Assembly: GCA_019636215.1 (NCBI GenBank)
Contig: JAHBXZ010000009.1
Span: forward strand, 1-64,000
Direction: 5' to 3'
Origin: Planctomycetota bacterium
Lineage (GTDB): Bacteria > Planctomycetota > UBA8742 > UBA2392
DNA: 64,000 nt
This document shows, piece by piece, positions 44,468 through 53,060 of this stretch. The notes below the pieces were generated by a model. That model worked only from the letters and a program-made list of their open reading frames with translations, was not told the DNA's origin and searched no databases. Positions within the stretch are counted from its first letter, which is position 1. Each line of letters begins with the position of its first letter. Both the position numbers and the translations under genes were made by a program.

Positions 44468-47428
44468 ATGAAAATCGCACGGATTACCATGCTGCTGGCG
44501 GCCGCGATCACGCTGGCCGGCGGAACGCTTAGCGCACAGGACCTGAGTGACGCGCCCTCGCCGTATCCGCAGTTCACGTTCTTTCAAAGCAGCCAGAGCG
44601 GCTATCGCCTGGATTACATCGGCAACGGTGTAACCGACGACATGACCCATGGCAGCGGCTGGCAGCAGGACGCCGACGACGACGGCATCGAGTTCATCGG
44701 CATGGTCAAGGGCGGCGTGGCCACAATCAAAGTCGCGCTGGTGTGCAGCTACAACACCAACGACTTCGCGTTGTGGATGGACTTCAACAACGATGGCGAC
44801 TGGCTGGACGCCGGCGAACGCGTGATCTGGGCGGGCTACAGCAGCAGCGCGCCCAATGGTCCGTTTGCTACGCCCCAGTCGCCCCCCTATGGCGGCAGCA
44901 CCACCAGCTTCAACACCTGGACGGTGAACATCCCGGCCGGTGCCGTCGGCACCAGTGTCAAAGTGCGCGCGATTGTGTGGGACACTGCCACGGCCGCGGG
45001 CCCGTTTGTTGCCAACGGCGGCGGCCACCCGGGCGGAACCGGCGGCCCCAGCTACAGTGAATGGGGTGAAGTGGAAGACCACGACATTCCCTACGGCGTG
45101 ACCACCGGTGCCAAGGTGCATGTGCTGGAATCTGACGGCATGACCACCGGCGCCACGATCAACCACAACGGCAACCGCAACCTGGGCAACCTGACCGCGG
45201 GCCAGCAGTACAACGTGTTCTTTGCCCTGACCAACAAGCCCACGGCCAGCAGGGGCCTTCACTTCACCACGGCGTACCCCAATCCCACGGTACAGGTCAG
45301 CAACCAGGTGAATTGTTCCGTGAACATGTTCGCCCTGGGCAACGGCTACTACATCAGCCCGGGCGGCGGCTATGCCACCATGATCGCCATGGTCACGCCG
45401 ACCACGGCGGGCAGCGCGTTCAGCTTCCGGCTGACCATGCCCTGCAACGACCCGGACTATCCCAACTTCAGCTGGACATGCAGCGGCAATGCAACCGCCC
45501 CGGCCCCCAGCATGGAAGTGCACCGCCCCACCTACACCATGATCCCGCCCAATGGCGCGGACAGCCTGGGCGCGCAGCCCGCAGGCACGGCCGTAAGCCT
45601 GACTTACACCATCTTCAACAACGGGTCGGCCACGCTGAACCTGACGGGCAGCCCGATGGTGCAGCTGGCCTCGCCGAACAACTGCTCTGCCATCGTTACG
45701 GCCCAACCACCCGCCACCAGCCTTCAGGGCGGCGGCTGGTCGATGCAGTTCACGGTTTCTGTCACGCCAACAACAACGGGCCAGGGCTTTTCGGTGGTGA
45801 TGACAATCCCCAGCAATGACACCGCCAAGTCACCCTACGCCATCACCATCAGCGGCACCGCCGGCACAACCAGTGGCGCGCCCGAGATTGACCTGATTCG
45901 CGGCGGCAGCATTGCCAGCGGCAGCACAGACAACGTGGGCAGCCAGACTTCCGGCGTGCAGTCAACCTTGACCTACACCATCAGCAACAGCGCGGGCACG
46001 GCCGCACTGAACCTGACCGGCAGCCCCGCCGTGCAGATCAGCAACCAGGCCAACGTCAGCGCCGGCGTGCAGGCCCAGCCGGCCACCACCATCGGCGCGG
46101 GCGCAAGCACCAGCTTCACGGTGCAGTTCACGCCGGGCACGGGGGCGTTCGGCTTTCGCATCACGATCCCGAACAACGACGCCAACGAGAACCCGTACAT
46201 CATTGAAGTCAGCGGCAACGGCAGCAGCGCCTCCGCCCCGGAGATTGACGTCCAGCGCGCAAGCACCGCCGTCGCCTCGGGCAGCACGGACAACCTTGGC
46301 ACATTGGCCGCGGCCAGCGCGGCCGGCTTCACCTATACGGTGCTGAACACGGGCAACGCGACCCTGACGCTTGGCACAGTCAACGTCAGCGGTCTCAGCA
46401 ACTGCACTGTCACTGTCACCACGCAGCCCGCCGCCAGCGCAGCCGCAGGCGGCAACACCAGCTTTGCCATCAACGTTACGCCGACTGCGTCGGGTGCGTT
46501 CAGCGCGCAGCTCAGCCTTGCCAACAACGACCCCAACGAGAACCCGTACACGATCAACCTTGCCGGCATGGGCCAGGTCAATGCGCCGGACATCGTGGTG
46601 CAGCGGCCGCTGGGCACCACCGTCAGCGGCACCGAAGCGCTGGGAACGGTGCCGTTCGCCACGCCGATCAACCTCAACTACACCATCAGCAACACCGGCA
46701 CGCAGCCGCTGAACCTGACTGGCAGCCCCCTGGTCAGCGCCACGCCCGGTGCCAACTGCGGTCTTTCCGTGACCCAGCCCGCGGCCGCCACGATCCCGGC
46801 CGGCAGCAGCGCCACCTTCACGATCGTGTTGACCGTGCCCGCGGCTGGGGCTTTCAACTTCTCGGTCAGCATCGCCAACAACGTGGCGGGCAAAGACCCC
46901 TACGGCTGGACGGTCAGCGGCACGGGCGGGACACTGCCTGAAATCGACATCCAGCGGCTGGGCATCAGCATAAGCGACGGAGGCTCCCTGAACCTGGGCA
47001 CACTGCCTTCCGGCAACAACCAGAACATGGTGTTCCTGGTGTTCAACACCGGCAACGCCCCGTTGAACCTGACCGGCAACCCCCGCGTGGCGCTGTCCGG
47101 CGCCAGCAACATCAACGTGAGTGTCACGGCCATGCCGGGCGCGTCGATTGCCGCCGGCGGCAACGCCAGCTTCGCCGTCAGCTACGCGATTCCCGCGCCG
47201 GGCCCGTTCAGCGTTACGGTCACCGTGCTGAACGATGACAGCGACGAGGGCAGCTACACGTTTACAGTAACCGGCACCGGCGGCTCGGGCGCGTTCGGCC
47301 AGGCCGCGGGCAAATCCGGTGGTGGTGGCGGTTGTGCATCCAACGAGGCTTCGCACGGCCTCCTGGTCCTGGCAGCCCTGCTGGTTGGGGGCACCCTTCT
47401 CAGGCGTCGAAAAGGGCTGCCTGTCTAG
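44468..47428 (+). CDS. Secreted repeat protein with GEVED and choice-of-anchor-D-like domains
   Basis: The 986-residue product has a signal peptide (ending TLSAQ) and an N-terminal ~200-residue region ending GEVEDHDIP, a GEVED-type calcium-binding-like fold. Five or six tandem units of ~118 residues follow, each opening with (A/L)P(E/D)I(D/V)xxR and containing LNLTGSPxVQ and an NNDxNENPY-like turn. Starts are near residues 345, 471, 589, 705 and 823. These resemble choice-of-anchor D / ASH domains. The C-terminus is GKSGGGGGCASNEASHG, one hydrophobic helix, then LRRRKG, like a sorting signal. GGAG lies 6 nt before the ATG. Likely surface structure or adhesion. Confidence 0.85.
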   Translation: MKIARITMLLAAAITLAGGTLSAQDLSDAPSPYPQFTFFQSSQSGYRLDYIGNGVTDDMTHGSGWQQDADDDGIEFIGMVKGGVATIKVALVCSYNTNDFALWMDFNNDGDWLDAGERVIWAGYSSSAPNGPFATPQSPPYGGSTTSFNTWTVNIPAGAVGTSVKVRAIVWDTATAAGPFVANGGGHPGGTGGPSYSEWGEVEDHDIPYGVTTGAKVHVLESDGMTTGATINHNGNRNLGNLTAGQQYNVFFALTNKPTASRGLHFTTAYPNPTVQVSNQVNCSVNMFALGNGYYISPGGGYATMIAMVTPTTAGSAFSFRLTMPCNDPDYPNFSWTCSGNATAPAPSMEVHRPTYTMIPPNGADSLGAQPAGTAVSLTYTIFNNGSATLNLTGSPMVQLASPNNCSAIVTAQPPATSLQGGGWSMQFTVSVTPTTTGQGFSVVMTIPSNDTAKSPYAITISGTAGTTSGAPEIDLIRGGSIASGSTDNVGSQTSGVQSTLTYTISNSAGTAALNLTGSPAVQISNQANVSAGVQAQPATTIGAGASTSFTVQFTPGTGAFGFRITIPNNDANENPYIIEVSGNGSSASAPEIDVQRASTAVASGSTDNLGTLAAASAAGFTYTVLNTGNATLTLGTVNVSGLSNCTVTVTTQPAASAAAGGNTSFAINVTPTASGAFSAQLSLANNDPNENPYTINLAGMGQVNAPDIVVQRPLGTTVSGTEALGTVPFATPINLNYTISNTGTQPLNLTGSPLVSATPGANCGLSVTQPAAATIPAGSSATFTIVLTVPAAGAFNFSVSIANNVAGKDPYGWTVSGTGGTLPEIDIQRLGISISDGGSLNLGTLPSGNNQNMVFLVFNTGNAPLNLTGNPRVALSGASNINVSVTAMPGASIAAGGNASFAVSYAIPAPGPFSVTVTVLNDDSDEGSYTFTVTGTGGSGAFGQAAGKSGGGGGCASNEASHGLLVLAALLVGGTLLRRRKGLPV

Positions 47429-47449
47429 CGGGCTCCGGGAACAGTCCCC

Positions 47450-47479
47450 AACCGGCCCTGCCATCAGGCAGGGCCGGTT
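47450..47479. terminator. Bidirectional hairpin terminator
   Basis: A perfect 13-bp stem (AACCGGCCCTGCC / GGCAGGGCCGGTT) with an ATCA loop lies 21 bp after the surface-protein stop codon and between convergent genes. Confidence 0.88.
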
Positions 47480-47531
47480 CGAGGAAACAGGGCGCGCGGC
47501 GGCCGCATCGGTGCGGGGCCGCGCGTTCTGG

Positions 47532-48458
47532 TTACTTGACCGAGTACGTGGTCTTCAGCGTTCCGGTATCAGAGCTGCTCAGCAACCCCTGCTTGAACCA
47601 CTCATCAATCTTTGCACTGCGGGCCTTGGCATCAAGGCCTGCCATCTCTGCGTCGCACACCAGCATGAACATGCTTGTGCGAAGGCTTCCCACCACCATC
47701 CAGGACAGGTCGCCGGTCTTGTCGGTTGTTACCTTCTGGATGAACGCCAGGCGCTTTTCCGTCGTGTCCAGGTCCGCCTTCTCAAACAGCGCCCGGTGCA
47801 GCAGGGCATTGTGGATGCCGGCGCTGCCCGCCCAGTCCATGATGTTGGCGCGGTGCAGTTCGCCAAACAGCTTCAACTCTGCGTCAATCTTGCCGCCCGC
47901 GGGTGCAAGGTACTGGTACGCAAGGTCCGCCGTCAGGTTGTAAGCCTGGCTCTGGCCGAGCTCGCGGGCGTCCCACAGATCCTTGACTCGCTTGATCTTC
48001 ACCTTCAGGTCGCCCGTTTTGAACTGCTCGTCGGCGTACAGCCGTGCCGTCCCGAAGTACTCAATCAGGGTGGTCAGCGTGCCGGTGCCACTGCAGGCCT
48101 TGTAGACTGTGCCGTTGTAATCCTTCTGCTGCGTGCCAAGCCATGCCACGAACTTCAGCAGCTGGGTGTCGGGGTTCATTTCGCTTGCGCGGGCATGGGC
48201 CAGAATCAGGCGAATGTGCTGGCCCTTGGCCTGGTTGTAGTTGATCCGCTGTTCTTTCTGGAGTTGTGTGACGATCTCGAGCTTCTTTGCAAGGTCGCCG
48301 GACTTGAAGGCCTCGTCCGTCGCCAGGTGGGCGTCAACATCAGCGATCGGCTCGGGCTTTGCGGCCTGGGCCTCCACCGGCCCAGCTTGGGGTGCCAGGA
48401 AGTAACCGGCCGCGCCAGCCGAAAGTGCCAGCACCAGCATGCACAGAATTCGTTTCAT
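47532..48458 (-). CDS. Hypothetical exported helical protein
   Basis: The 308-residue product starts MKRILCMLVLALSAGAAGYFLAPQAG with AAGGAG 5 nt upstream, a signal peptide or single N-terminal anchor. The rest is mostly helical and resembles two copies of a module containing DEAFKSGDLAKKLEIVTQLQKEQRINYNQAKG and DEQFKTGDLKVKIKRVKDLWDARELGQSQAYN, suggesting internal duplication. I do not recognise the family. It is divergent from the glycoside-hydrolase-like gene with ~110 bp between. Confidence 0.72.
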   Translation of the reverse strand: MKRILCMLVLALSAGAAGYFLAPQAGPVEAQAAKPEPIADVDAHLATDEAFKSGDLAKKLEIVTQLQKEQRINYNQAKGQHIRLILAHARASEMNPDTQLLKFVAWLGTQQKDYNGTVYKACSGTGTLTTLIEYFGTARLYADEQFKTGDLKVKIKRVKDLWDARELGQSQAYNLTADLAYQYLAPAGGKIDAELKLFGELHRANIMDWAGSAGIHNALLHRALFEKADLDTTEKRLAFIQKVTTDKTGDLSWMVVGSLRTSMFMLVCDAEMAGLDAKARSAKIDEWFKQGLLSSSDTGTLKTTYSVK

Positions 48459-48567
48459 GGATTCTCCTTTGGTGGGCAAGGGCCGCACGTTCGCACGGTT
48501 TGCCAAGCCGTCAAGTTGTTTGATCCGCGTCACAGCCTAGGCTATGTAGTAGCCACAAGGTGCGAAC

Positions 48568-50805
48568 ATGAAAACCCTGATTGCCCTGGCTCTGCTGTGC
48601 GCTGCGGCCCTGCCCGCCCAGGCCGTGATCATTGACAACGACACAACCGGCTTTGCCGTGCTTACGGGAACCTGGAGTATCGGCACGACGGCGGCCGGGC
48701 GTTATGGGGCCGACTATCGCTTTGCCTCGACGGTGGGGCCGACGGCCGCGCCCACGGCCACCTGCGAGTGGCGGCCCACGCTGGCTGCGGGCCAGTACGA
48801 AGTTTCGGTGTGGTATCCCGCGGGCAGTAATCGCGCCGTGGACGCGCCCTTTACCGTGCACCACGCCAGCGGCGCGACAACCATTGACATCAACCAGACC
48901 CTCAACGGCGGGGCATGGTTCGTGCTGGGCACATTCAACTTCAGCGCCGGCACCAATGGCCGCGTGGTGCTGGGCAACGATGCCGAAAGCGCAAAAGTTG
49001 TGCTGGCCGATGCCGTGCGCTTTAACCCCGTAACGCCCGCGGCCGACGAGTTTCGCGCCGTGTGGGTCAGCCGCTTTGAGTGGCCCAGCACCACGCCCTC
49101 CACCTGGAAAAACAACATCAACAGCATCATGAACAACGCCAAGGCCGGCAACTTCAACACCGTGCTGCTGCAGATGCGCGGCGACACCACCACCCTGTAT
49201 CCTTCGCCCAACGAGCCGCTTTCCAGCCTGATCACACTGGGCGCCGGCGACGACCCGCTGCAGTACGCCATCAACGCCGCCCACGCGCTGGGCCTGAAGC
49301 TGCACTGCTATTTCAACACGCACGTTTGCACCAGCGCGTTTGCCTCGGCCCACCCCACCTGGGTTGCCTGCGATGCCGCGGGCGTGCCCATGAGTGCCCC
49401 CGTGGACGGCTACTACTGGCTGGCTCCGGGCAACCCCGAGGTCCAGACCTATCTGCGCGCGCAGGTCATGCATGTGGCGAACACCTACCCGGCATTGGAT
49501 GGCATTCACTTTGACCGAATCCGCATGCCCGAACCGCAGTACAGCCACGATGCCGTCAGTGACGCGCGCCGCGCCGGCCGCGGCAACCCGGCCGGTTATG
49601 CGTTCGACCCCTGGACCGCCGACCAGATCACCCGCTGGCTGCGCGATGTGTACGCCGAGGTGCGCAACGTGAACCCCACGCTGCAACTTTCGGCCGCGCC
49701 GTTGGGCCTTTATTCGGCGGCCAGTTATGCGGGTTACTCAACCGGCTACTACTACGGCCTGCCGCGCCACCAGGACGCCAAGTCGTGGCTGTCTCACGGC
49801 GCACTGGACTGGATCGCCCCGCAGGTGTACTGGGCCGACGGCGGCAGCAAGCCTGATTTCAGCGACATTGTGCCTGACTGGGTGGCCAGTGCCTCGGGCC
49901 GGCACATCTACCCGGGCATGAGCGCAACCGGCGACGCCAGCGCCGCCGAGACCATCAGCGAAATCAACGCCGCGCGCGGATTTGGCTGCCAGGGCACAAC
50001 CGTCTGGAGCTACGGCGCGGCCAACAGCCTGAACTTCTGGTCTGCATTGTCGGCCGCGGGTGCGCCTTACCAGCAGCCAGCCAGCCCGCCTGCGCTGCCG
50101 TGGCTGGCCAGCCCGACCCAGGCCATCGTCTATGGCTTCGTCACGAACTTTGCCACCGGCCAACCGGTGCAGGACGCCTGGGTCACCATCAACGGCCAGA
50201 GCTACACCGCGCTGTCGGCCCGCGACGGATTCTGGTGCTGGCTGAAACTGAACCCGGGCAGCTACACCTTCAGTGCTGACGACCCCACGGCAGGCAGCGC
50301 ACAGCTGATGGTTTCCAACCTGCAGGCCGGCGAAGTGCGCCGCGTGGACATCGCCCTGGCCGCAGCGGGCACGGCCGTGCGGCTAGAGGTTCAGAATGCG
50401 CCCACCAGCACACAGGCCGGGCAGGACTTCGGCGTGACGATCCGCGTGACCGACAACCAGGGCACGCTTGTGACCACCGGGGCCTACACCATCAACGCCG
50501 CCCAGCAGGGCGGTCTTGGCACATTGACCGGCACGATGCAGGTGGCCAGCGGCGGCGGGTATGCGACGTTCACACTGAACTATGACGTGGCCGAACCCCT
50601 GACTCTGACCTTTGCCGACAACGCCGGCGGCCTGACCGGCACCAGCTTCCAGGTGCAGTTCACCGGCCCGCCCGGCCCCAGCGGCGGGGGCGGCGGCGGA
50701 GACAGCAAGGACGGCGGCTGCGCCCTGCGGCCAAATCCGGCAACGGCGGCGTGGGTGCTGATTGCGTTGCCGCTTGCACTGGCGGCCCGGCGACGCCGCG
50801 CATGA
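48568..50805 (+). CDS. Exported GHL10-family glycoside-hydrolase-like protein
   Basis: The 745-residue protein has a signal peptide (ending LPAQA). A golvesin-like beta domain follows (~22-152, with YRFASTVG, ATCEWRPTLAAGQYEVSVWYPAGSNR, VLADAVRF). The GHL10/DUF187 barrel spans ~158-500: FRAVWVSRFEWP, NFNTVLLQMRGD, GLKLHCYFNTHV, LDGIHFDRIRMP and DWIAPQVYW. A carboxypeptidase-regulatory-like domain (~515-600), an Ig-like domain and a C-terminal GPSGGGGGGDSKDGGCALRP, helix and ARRRRA follow. The family is a predicted glycosidase group with poorly known substrates; Asp in HFDR is a likely active residue. The C-terminus is of the same type as the surface protein at 44468. Confidence 0.85.
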   Translation: MKTLIALALLCAAALPAQAVIIDNDTTGFAVLTGTWSIGTTAAGRYGADYRFASTVGPTAAPTATCEWRPTLAAGQYEVSVWYPAGSNRAVDAPFTVHHASGATTIDINQTLNGGAWFVLGTFNFSAGTNGRVVLGNDAESAKVVLADAVRFNPVTPAADEFRAVWVSRFEWPSTTPSTWKNNINSIMNNAKAGNFNTVLLQMRGDTTTLYPSPNEPLSSLITLGAGDDPLQYAINAAHALGLKLHCYFNTHVCTSAFASAHPTWVACDAAGVPMSAPVDGYYWLAPGNPEVQTYLRAQVMHVANTYPALDGIHFDRIRMPEPQYSHDAVSDARRAGRGNPAGYAFDPWTADQITRWLRDVYAEVRNVNPTLQLSAAPLGLYSAASYAGYSTGYYYGLPRHQDAKSWLSHGALDWIAPQVYWADGGSKPDFSDIVPDWVASASGRHIYPGMSATGDASAAETISEINAARGFGCQGTTVWSYGAANSLNFWSALSAAGAPYQQPASPPALPWLASPTQAIVYGFVTNFATGQPVQDAWVTINGQSYTALSARDGFWCWLKLNPGSYTFSADDPTAGSAQLMVSNLQAGEVRRVDIALAAAGTAVRLEVQNAPTSTQAGQDFGVTIRVTDNQGTLVTTGAYTINAAQQGGLGTLTGTMQVASGGGYATFTLNYDVAEPLTLTFADNAGGLTGTSFQVQFTGPPGPSGGGGGGDSKDGGCALRPNPATAAWVLIALPLALAARRRRA

Positions 50806-51059
50806 GTGATGTGCCAGGCAGGTGGCACGGTCGCGCTGACTGTGCACAAGGTGGCAAGCGCGTCTCGCGCGTACCCGGCAAGATCCTCAGGCCCCTGCCA
50901 CTTTCGCTGCGGGCAAGGCCGCCCGGGACATGTCACAAGTTGGCCGTTGGCGTCTAACGTTGACTTTGGGGCATCAGCGCCGACAGACCACGGTGTCACG
51001 CGTTTTGATACTTTGCTGAAGGCAGCGACAAGACTCGTTACGGTTAACCGCGGCGCCGC

Positions 51060-52970
51060 ATGACGGATGCAAGACAAAACCTTGAGCGCTGTTTCGCGCT
51101 TTGCCATGAACGGGCCTGGCGGCTTGCGGCCGGACTGTTGCAGGATTCCAACGAAGCATTCGACACGGTGCAGCAGGCATTTCTGGTGGCAGCCGGCAAA
51201 CCGGACAAAGTACCAGCGGACAACCCCTGGCCCTGGTTTGCCCAGGTGGTGGTGAACGAGGCGCGAAACCAGCGCCGCAAGAAACGGCCTCGCCCCGATG
51301 GCGACGCCATGGTGGACTTGCCCATGTCCGGATCAACCGACCCAGCCGGCAACGCCGCGCGCAACGAACAGGCAGCCAACCTGCGCCGCGCACTGGACGA
51401 CCTGCCCGGGCACGAGCGAGAGGCGCTGGTCCTGACCCACTTCGGCGGCATGACCCACGCCGAGGCCGGGGCGGCACTGGGACTGCCCACCAAGACTGTC
51501 AGCACCCACGTCTCTCGGGGGCTGCAGCGACTGCGCGGAAGGCTGGGCGGGAAATCCGAGGAAATGCTGGCGGCTTTTGCGGCCATACCGCTGATGCAGC
51601 CGCCGGGCGGTTGGGAATCCGCAGTGGCGGCATGGAAGGGCGCCGCAATTTCAGGCATGGCAGTGCCCGCGGCCACGGCCGCAACCGGAGGACTTCTCTT
51701 GGCCAAGAACACCTTGATCGCAGCCGGCATCGCGCTGGCAATCGGGCTTGCAGGCGGGGCCGGCCTTTACAACGTGCTGGGCACCCATGACCACCGCACG
51801 GCCCCGCCTGTTCAACCCGGCGCGGCCGACACAACGGCATCAAAGGCAACTGCAGCCGCTGCCAGCCGCGACAACGACACGACAGCGCAAGCCGACGACA
51901 GCGGCAAGCTGCGCGCCGACCTTGCTTCAGCGCTGGCGCGAGAAGAGGCCCTGCGCAAGGAACGCGACCGCCTGGCAACAGTGGCCGCCAGCGCCGCAAC
52001 GGAACGCGACACACTGCGGGCCAGCGTGGAAAGGCTGTCCGGCGAGCTTGAGCCATTCCGCGCAGAGGCCGCGCTGAAGGGCCCCACTTTTACGTTCGGG
52101 CGCTTCGGCGCGATTGAGGGCGTAACAAAAAGCGACTGGAAGGAACTGGGCAGCGCATCGCGCATTGTTGCCGAGTGCATCCGCGAGATCCATGAGTACC
52201 GCAGCAAGGGTCAGCAGGCCCCGCGCGAGACGCACATCCGACTGCAGCAGCACACCGAACTGGTGCGCAAGTATGAGTACAAGACGATTCAGGTTCTGCC
52301 CACCTGGGCCCGGCACAACGGCGAACTCACCCACCCGATCAGCCACAGCAACCTGATTGCCGGCGAACTCAAGGCCGCGGGGCTTGCCCTGGACGAAGCA
52401 CAGGTCAAGCGCATTGAGGCCCTGGGCCTGGCCTACGAGGCCGACTTCGAGGCCGCGCAGAAGAAGTACGGAGACAGCACCCTGCGCTGCGAGAAGCTGC
52501 TGGACGAATACCTGCTCAAGGGCGTGTTCGTGGACGCGGTGTGGGACCTGTTGACACCCGACCAGCGCGGGCTGTTCGTGAAGCCCGAAACCCTGCATGT
52601 GGCCGGCGTGGACCTTTATTGCCCCACGTTGATGCTGGTCCACACCTCACCGGTGCTGACTGGTGCGGACATGGCCGAAGTGCGCGGCAAGTTGCGCGCC
52701 GCGCTGCTGGAGCGGTTCAAGATTGCCCCGGATCACCACGCGGCGCTGGACCTGCTGCTGGAACAGTGGCAGGGCGACTGCGCCGAGATTGCCGGAGCCG
52801 TGCCGCGGACCATTGCCCGCAACTATACCTATGCACAGTCCGTGATTGCGCTGCGCGCGCACATCAAGCTGTACAAGGCCGTGCGCGATACCTGCAGCCT
52901 GGAAAATGAGCCCCGCGCGGCCTTGATCGACGACTACACGGTGTACATCCCGCGTGTTCTGGAACCCTGA
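51060..52970 (+). CDS. ECF-type sigma factor fused to membrane anchor, coiled coil and unknown domain
   Basis: Residues ~5-75 match sigma region 2 (FALCHERAWRLAAGLLQDSNEAFDTVQQAFL) and ~105-160 match region 4 (LDDLPGHEREALVLTHFGGMTHAEAGAALGLPTKTVSTHVSRGLQRLR). A membrane helix (~217-240) follows, then an Ala/Thr-rich stretch, a coiled coil (~277-330) and a ~300-residue C-terminal domain with no family I recognise (EYKTIQVLPTWARHN, KPETLHVAGVDLYCP). The likely topology puts sigma inside and the C-terminus outside, so the protein may join sensing and transcription in one chain. Planctomycetes are known for such fusions. No separate anti-sigma gene is adjacent. The 254-bp region before it shows no gene. 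Confidence 0.85.
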   Translation: MTDARQNLERCFALCHERAWRLAAGLLQDSNEAFDTVQQAFLVAAGKPDKVPADNPWPWFAQVVVNEARNQRRKKRPRPDGDAMVDLPMSGSTDPAGNAARNEQAANLRRALDDLPGHEREALVLTHFGGMTHAEAGAALGLPTKTVSTHVSRGLQRLRGRLGGKSEEMLAAFAAIPLMQPPGGWESAVAAWKGAAISGMAVPAATAATGGLLLAKNTLIAAGIALAIGLAGGAGLYNVLGTHDHRTAPPVQPGAADTTASKATAAAASRDNDTTAQADDSGKLRADLASALAREEALRKERDRLATVAASAATERDTLRASVERLSGELEPFRAEAALKGPTFTFGRFGAIEGVTKSDWKELGSASRIVAECIREIHEYRSKGQQAPRETHIRLQQHTELVRKYEYKTIQVLPTWARHNGELTHPISHSNLIAGELKAAGLALDEAQVKRIEALGLAYEADFEAAQKKYGDSTLRCEKLLDEYLLKGVFVDAVWDLLTPDQRGLFVKPETLHVAGVDLYCPTLMLVHTSPVLTGADMAEVRGKLRAALLERFKIAPDHHAALDLLLEQWQGDCAEIAGAVPRTIARNYTYAQSVIALRAHIKLYKAVRDTCSLENEPRAALIDDYTVYIPRVLEP

Positions 52971-53060
52971 TTCGCGTCACAGGCCATCGGTCCATTGACT
53001 GCACTGGGCAGCAACGACACTTCAAGGCTTCGCGTTGGAATTACAGAAAGACTCCGGTAT

